Assembly: GCA_022497155.1 (NCBI GenBank)
Contig: MU385715.1
Span: 930,001 to 994,000, forward strand
DNA length: 64,000 nt
Origin: Whalleya microplaca
Taxonomy: Eukaryota > Ascomycota > Sordariomycetes > Xylariales > Xylariaceae
Reading direction: 5' to 3'
Made by a program: the position numbers and the translations under genes. Position 1 is the first letter of the stretch. Every line of letters begins with the position of its first letter. Shown here one piece after another: positions 58,720 through 64,000 of this stretch. Below the pieces are notes generated by a model. That model saw only the letters and a list, made by a program, of their open reading frames with translations. It had not been told where the DNA came from and did not search any database.

Positions 58720-59025
58720 ATGCCTCCTCAGAAGAACGCAGTGAAGGGCTACCTAGCTAGTCGGGGAAAACGAGTCTTTTGTTGGTAATGCAAGGAGAAC
58801 AAGACAAGAGACCTGCTAAGGCTTCTGTGGTACTAGTCGAAGAAGGCAGTCGGAGCCACACATGTCAGCTACAAATACAGACGCGCCAACTGTACCGTAG
58901 TAATAATAGTTTCTAGCGTCACTTTAGGGGAGTATAAGGAGGAAGGTTTAAAGAATCCATTCCTGGAACGACGTAGAAATGACTGGGCAGTTTGGCTTAA
59001 TAGAAACTGGAACCCTAACTCTTAA
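58720..59025 (+). pseudogene. Decayed 101-codon reading frame with two internal stops
   Basis: One frame starts MPPQKNAVKGYLASRGKRVF and continues through TAA (58786) and TAG (58834) to a terminal TAA at 59023. Between the stops it reads as ordinary protein: CKENKTRDLLRLLWY, then SKKAVGATHVSYKYRRANC, then EEGLKNPFLERRRNDW. The two internal stops are what C-to-T change at CpA would give from CAA and CAG. The Cys residues on either side of the first stop hint at a small zinc-binding segment. The family is not recognised; a transposase or DNA-binding relic is possible but unproven. Confidence 0.4.
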
Positions 59026-59115
59026 CATATACGTATATGGCACTTCAAAGTATAGTATGCCTGAGAATAAAACAGCCATGTACTTAATCTCATTAGGAAG
59101 GGATTAGATACGTAC

Positions 59116-59147
59116 ATGTATCGATGTATCGATGTATCGATGTATTG
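59116..59147. repeat. Tandem ATGTATCG octamer, four copies
   Basis: Three perfect copies and one with a single change (ATGTATTG), in AT-rich non-coding sequence. Confidence 0.9.
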
Positions 59148-60739
59148 GAATTTTAGATAAGAAAATGGACGTCTTCCGTTATCGCGTTGTTGCTTTTATT
59201 ATTTTATTTTTGTCCCTCCTAGTCAATCATATTTTCTTCCGTCATCTCCAACCTGCCTGGTCGCAAGCAGAATAAACTGAACAACCAAGTCACACACACA
59301 ATATTTGACTTTCATCCCATTATACACTGATGATTATATTATTATCTTCTATTACACTAGGGTATTCAAGCCATGGAATACCTTTAATAGACACGAAATT
59401 GGCATATGCTAAATTGTCTATTTTCACGTTCGTTTCATCGCTGTCCCCCTACAAACAAACTTGCACTCATCTACAAACAGGAGAGTAAATTCGGCGACTG
59501 TTCTCAGGCAAGTCAAGGTAAAGCCCCCATCATCTAACACCCAGGGATTTAGTATTGTTAAACTCCTGTCAGAACAGAAACCGGTCAACTTCGACTGCAC
59601 TATGCCTCGCATACGGCGGGCCTGTGTCCTTGCGGTCTGGCGCAGGAAACTGGGGTAGAGCCCCCACGGAGAGTGGCTCCTGCGACAGCACGAGACTATC
59701 GCACTTCAGTGATTGGGAGGATTTCGATTACGATGGAGTTGCTATTCTTTTCTTTCTTCACTCTCTTTTCAGCTTGTCATCACAACTTCACGTCGATTAT
59801 CCTCCTGGTCACTGATCTACAAGCATGGCTACGGCAGCGTCACCATCGACCTGACCTACAGGACACAGACTCCATTCGCCAGCACAGAGACCTCTCATAT
59901 CTTAACCTCCAGAGAGACATCTTGTTCATCGACTTGGACTTTAGAATTTGTAGTTATTCCCTCAGAAAGTCCAAGTCTGAGCTCTATCCGTGCAATGTGC
60001 ATCGCAGGTACGCCACTCGCCGATTGACAGTGGACGAGGGCAGGCAGGTAAAGAGCATATACGCCGCTGAACTAGAGGATCCTTACAACAAATACTTCGG
60101 ATATTATAACGCGGATGCGGAAGATTACGACACGGATTCAGAACCTAGCTACTGCAGAGCCAAAGGCTATCTCGCTATGGCTCGAGCAACCATTAGAAGC
60201 TGATCTGAACTCAGAAATTAGCGTTGACAAACTGTCAACAGCAACAAAGCGCTCTGGCAATGCCCAAGACCGGGCTTGCTACACATGCCGTGGAGGCGCT
60301 GATAACAATGTGAGTTAAACTGGGGACCACTATCACTTTGAATTCAGACTGACTCCCTTACAGCAGACTACGGGATATAGTAGCTACCTCGACGACCGGG
60401 TTATGCTCCTTTATAGTCTTGTCGACCGGGTCGTCCAGAAGACGCGAGAGACACTTGGCCTGCTAAAGAGGTCCTTTAATAGTCCTGGCTACAGCTTCCG
60501 CCAAACGCACTGGAGCTTGTCCAGACCGATGACTTAGCAACCTGCATGAAGAAGACCTCAGAGAAGAAAGAGGTCCACAACACTATTATATACATAGCAG
60601 TCGTCAACCAATGGTGTCGTCGCTTTGACCAACGGTGACGACGCTTCACTCAATCTTCACAATCACAGACAACAAATATTGTATAGAGCCCTCGTCTCTG
60701 AGTCTTCTACATTATCTACTCGGTACTTATCACCAATCG

Positions 60740-62163
60740 TTTTATTACGGTAGGTGGCAAGAAAATAATTCGCGACCGCATTTATAAAGGCACGTATTCC
60801 TTGTTCTTAGGCAAAGATCAACCCCGCAAGTTCGTGGCAGAGCAAGATGACTACTATTGTTGGAACAACAACGGACTTGTCGAGGCCGACTTTGGCGGAA
60901 ACACGCTAGCATTGCACCGCAGCAGCCAGCTCTTGATTGGAAGAGGTGACCAAGTCACCTCACCTGCAAGTGCATTGGTACGATAGTCAACGTATCGAGA
61001 GGAAAACCCGCATAATGGGTTCAGTCCTAGGTGCACAAAAGTCAACAGACTATGCCGCACTCTATAACCTCTTTCGAATGATGAATTTCACCGGTCAAAC
61101 GACCCTAAGATCTATCTACCATGGCGGCGAACTACCAGGTAGATAGGACAAGGGGGTTCCTCCATCCGAGGATCTCACCCACCAATACAACTCAACACTA
61201 TCGTGTCCCATAACTCACGATACTACTACTTCACAAAGACTTTTGGTCTTCAATCTCTGGAAGGATACTACTTACTACCAGAAACCTACATGTATCGCAC
61301 AGTGGCCATGCCCAATGAGGTCATGAACCACCCTCCTACGCTTCTGTGCTTTTGCCAGATCAGTAATCACAGGATCAAGCCCATCCTACATCCACAGCGG
61401 ATAGTATGATGTAGATGGCGGCAGCCGGACAGTACTGTCAACCAGTTTTGACTTGACAAAGCTAAGTGGTCATCCACTATTAAGTATGTCGATGTTATTA
61501 TGGCATCAGACAAGAGGTCTCGATAATCTTGCTTAAAACATAAGCTTATTTGAGGCCAGTCTGGCCTCACTTGAAACTACAGTGTGAGGCCGATCTCGAT
61601 TTCGGCTCACTGGTACGGAAGAGCGAGAAAAGGCCATCCATGCCACTCCGTTGCAACACCGGGTACAATCCGGGCTATCTGGGAAACTGGTGCTACAAGG
61701 TTAGTTCTACCGACTCCCCTCGCGTCCTACACTCTGTCGTCGATGTACTTACTAATATATGAACAAGCAGTACCACTTCCAACAGAACTCACGTCAAGCT
61801 CGGAGCCTAATGGCCGGCTCCGAGCTACTGTTACGGCCCCGAAGAAAAGGTACCTGGGTCATGGGTGTGGTCGAGGATCTCAAACTGAAGCCGAGGGACC
61901 AGAACTTGGACCCCCCAAGTTCAACATCTACTGCTTTACACACCAAACCGCACCTAAAAGCTGGGGTTTTGGCTTCCGCCCTCCTAGTTTGGTCGGCCCC
62001 TAACTACCGCTACCGGTGCAGCAATGTCGCCTCGATTATGAGTGTCGACAAGAATCTCGAGGCAGATTTCAGCTTTGTTCAGCTTTGTCGGGCACTTCAA
62101 GCCCAAGAATTACTGGGAGCCAGACCCGAAGGATACCACTGTGTGCCTGGGGTAGGAAAATAG
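60740..62163 (+). pseudogene. Frame-broken multi-exon gene of unknown family
   Basis: A series of protein-like segments lies in order on the plus strand but changes frame repeatedly. They are: FVAEQDDYYCWNNNGLVEAD (60830-60890); HWYDSQRIERKTRIMGSVLG and YAALYNLFRMMNFTGQTTLR (60975-61120); RYYYFTKTFGLQSLEGYYLL (61215-61280); CNTGYNPGYLGNWCYK (61650-61699); an intact GT-AG intron (61700-61770) with a CTAAT branch site; then YHFQQNSRQARSL and GTWVMGVVEDLKLKP. After that the frame moves to PPKFNIYCFTHQTAPKSWGF (from 61912) and back to MSVDKNLEADFSFVQLCRAL. The last two shifts look like a one-base loss in a C-run near 61910 and a one-base gain near 62002. I do not recognise the family. The open frame at 59673-60203 may be its upstream part. 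Confidence 0.55.
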
Positions 62164-62736
62164 TCAGGTTGAAGACCTGCATCTGTCCGGTCCGGACAGT
62201 TGGCATGTCCTCGGAGACACTGACTTTGTATATATATATATATATAATAAGACTGCCGCGTTTGTCACACTAAACATCATGACTCACATAAGACTGTAAA
62301 CATTTGCCTCGGAACGCTTAATTCTTAGATAGATATCAATCATATCGACGCTCTCAATTCTATAGGATATTATATATACGGCCGTAGGACTACAATTGAG
62401 TAACAGGGGGGGTTCAGTTATATACTAGAGAAGGTATTGGACGGCCGCGTCTAGGTATGAACGTAGTAGTAGTAGTAGTATGGTGGTGGTACTCTGCCTT
62501 TAGTGTGTTTGCGTGTTGTTTTGGTTGTGTCTGTTTTTTTTGTCCTGAAGCGGTAGGCGTCATCTTTATACAAGCGTTTCGTGGCCACGTTATGGTGTAT
62601 GTGCAACCATGTCAGTCCTGCATCGACTTCCTATATATGCACATGGTGGGCCTCTCATATCACCCGCCATCATCACCCTTCCTGCTCGGCCTTACGTTCG
62701 TTCTATTTTGATTTCTCCTTGAGCCCAGCAAGAGAC

Positions 62737-64000
62737 TTAGTATCCCCCTGGTGCCCGATACCCCGAGTATCCAGTCTTCCCGTAGCCGCTAGAGGCATAC
62801 CCATGTCCGTTGCCCGTATGCCCGAGGGGTGCAGCGTGGTCGACAAGTGACTCACTGCTCTGGTCTACGCCCACAGGCGTTACTGACCGTTCGTATGGCG
62901 CAGCATAGGGGTTAGGGGGCTCGGGCGAAGACTTGCGGTCCTTGGAATCCGAGTAAGAGTGGAAAGTGTTGATGTCGTCGGCCTTGCGATCTAGCATGAG
63001 CAGGGAGTTCCGCGCATCAAGGGGCGTTAGAGTATCCATGTCACGCTGCATTTGCTCTGTAAATTTTAACTCATTAGTACGGCGCGGATTTGGTCATGTG
63101 CTGGGGAAGGATGAAAGATCGCGGCTCACCCATTTCCTTTCTGCGCTTGCGGTGCGGGTTCTCCTTGCAGCAGTGCACGATGGCGTTCCACGCGATGAGG
63201 ATCGCGAGGACACCTGCCAATGTCGACTGTAAGACGATGAGGACGACGCCCGTAACTGTTTGCGTCGTCTGCTTGATGCCAAATTCTTCGACGAAGACGA
63301 AGACGCAGACCACAGAGAGAAATCGCACGACCTGGATCATGATATTGATGACGTTACCGGACTTCCGCTCAAAAGGCCTGCTCCAGACCAACAGGGCCAA
63401 CATAAGTCCCTCGACGATCAACAGAGCGACCGCCTGGGCCATGCCGTGGCCGTCGGTGGCGGCCATGACAGCACCCTTAACAAACAAATAACAAATAACT
63501 GGGACGAAGATCCACCAGTAGTCCTTCTTGTACGACTCGTAAAATAACGAGTATTTGACCCAAATATTCTTGTCCTCATACAGACCTTGGACATCGCCCT
63601 CAGTGTTCTTGAGTTGTTTTGCCATGTTCCAGATCTTCCAAGAGAAGAAGGCGAGGATGCCAGTGAAGATGGCGAGGGTGACGCCGGCAAGTACCTTGGC
63701 GGCCCAGGAGTCACCATGCGTAAACTGGTATATGCAGTACAGAACCCAGATGCCGTATAGAAGAAGGATGAGGGAAGTCACGGCACGGGCAATCGAGCCC
63801 CAGTAGTGTTTGCGGAATCCAGATAGGGACTCGGGGAACCTTCCATATAAGGCCCAAACCTCAAGGATGACCTTTACCAGCAAAATTCCGACGACCACAA
63901 TGGCAATGACGATGGCAACGATTAACAGGGCAGTCATGAAAGTGTTAGATTTCGGTACCGACATTTGCTGAACATATCCCTGGATGCCAGAGACAGCCTG
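62737..64000 (-). CDS. TRP/Flc-family ion channel or flavin carrier protein, 3' part only
   Basis: The gene enters from the right edge and is cut off at its 5' end; the visible exons are 64000-63130 and 63056-62737, joined in phase (KEM to EQMQRDMDTL). The visible part begins in frame QAVSGIQGYVQQMSVPKSN, followed by about seven transmembrane segments: FMTALLIVAIVIAIVVVGIL, a stretch around SLILLLYGIWVLYCIY, VTLAIFTGILAFFSW, WWIFVPVICYLFVKG, ALLIVEGLMLALLVW, VVRFLSVVCVFVFV and VVLIVLQSTLAGVL. This is the C-terminal channel-like half of the fungal TRP-like (Pfam TRP, Flc1-3/Pkd2) proteins. A disordered tail of about 100 residues ends Gly/Tyr-rich (GYGKTGYSGYRAPGGY). Relatives act in the ER or plasma membrane in Ca2+ homeostasis, FAD transport and cell-wall integrity. 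The missing N-terminus should hold a signal peptide and the ML-like domain. Confidence 0.88.

Larger units (their letters stand above)
58352..62736. other. Gene-poor accessory region with decayed genes
   Basis: No intact gene was recognised over 4.3 kb. It contains five CAGGCT units (58404-58433), a relic at 58720-59025, a tandem ATGTATCG repeat (59116-59147), an unassigned open frame at 59673-60203, a frame-broken multi-exon relic (60740-62163) and a TA run near 62228-62249. The final 300 bases are the 3' region of the Flc-type channel gene. Confidence 0.5.

Noticed and set aside
1..64000. Secondary-metabolite gene cluster
   Set aside because: No polyketide synthase, peptide synthetase, terpene cyclase or tailoring-enzyme group is present.
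1..64000. CRISPR array or bacterial operon
   Set aside because: Introns, gene content and repeat structure are all those of a filamentous fungus; tandem repeats seen are simple or diverged minisatellites without spacers.

Overview
The window comes from the nuclear genome of a filamentous ascomycete (Pezizomycotina), most likely a Sordariomycete. Short spliceosomal introns with CTAAC-like branch points interrupt most genes. The proteins are fungal (Ssr4, HET, DUF6594, Flc-type channel, BST1, TMS1). GC-rich gene islands alternate with AT-rich, gene-poor stretches holding decayed coding relics whose stop codons look like the outcome of RIP (C-to-T change at CpA). Gene models below were spliced by eye from donor and acceptor sites and checked for reading phase; none has been tested against transcripts.

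Left housekeeping block (3.2-22 kb): TMS1/SERINC membrane protein (-), divergent from a nodulin-like MFS transporter (+); BST1 GPI inositol-deacylase (-); an intron-containing tRNA-Trp; a PI-PLC X-domain protein (+); and a DGAT2-type diacylglycerol acyltransferase (+) with a very long disordered N-terminus. Most of these act at membranes or in lipid metabolism, but they do not form a cluster.

Accessory island 1 (22-33 kb): AT-rich, with a four-copy minisatellite, a possible solo LTR, a caspase-like (peptidase C14) gene with a doubtful C-terminus, a convergent DUF6594 membrane gene with five exons and a GC-AG intron, a small SH3-like candidate gene, and a coding relic full of TAG stops.

Central housekeeping block (33.5-55.5 kb): TPT-family (SLC35C2/YMD8-like) transporter, RBM42-like RRM protein, GND1 6-phosphogluconate dehydrogenase, ssr4 of SWI/SNF-RSC, a Ser/Ala-rich GPI-anchored wall protein (also with a GC-AG intron), a polytopic membrane protein interrupted by one in-frame TAG, QRI7 (t6A synthesis) and PRE2 (proteasome beta5).

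Right part (56-64 kb): a HET-domain gene, accessory island 2 with at least two decayed genes, and the 3' part of a TRP/Flc-family channel gene that runs off the right edge. No CRISPR, rRNA, operon or secondary-metabolite cluster was seen. The most notable observations are the in-frame UAG codons in two otherwise intact genes, the frame-broken multi-exon relic at 60.7-62.2 kb, the possible C-terminal frame breaks of the caspase-like gene, the extended DGAT2, and a recurrent intergenic ACCTAGGT palindrome.
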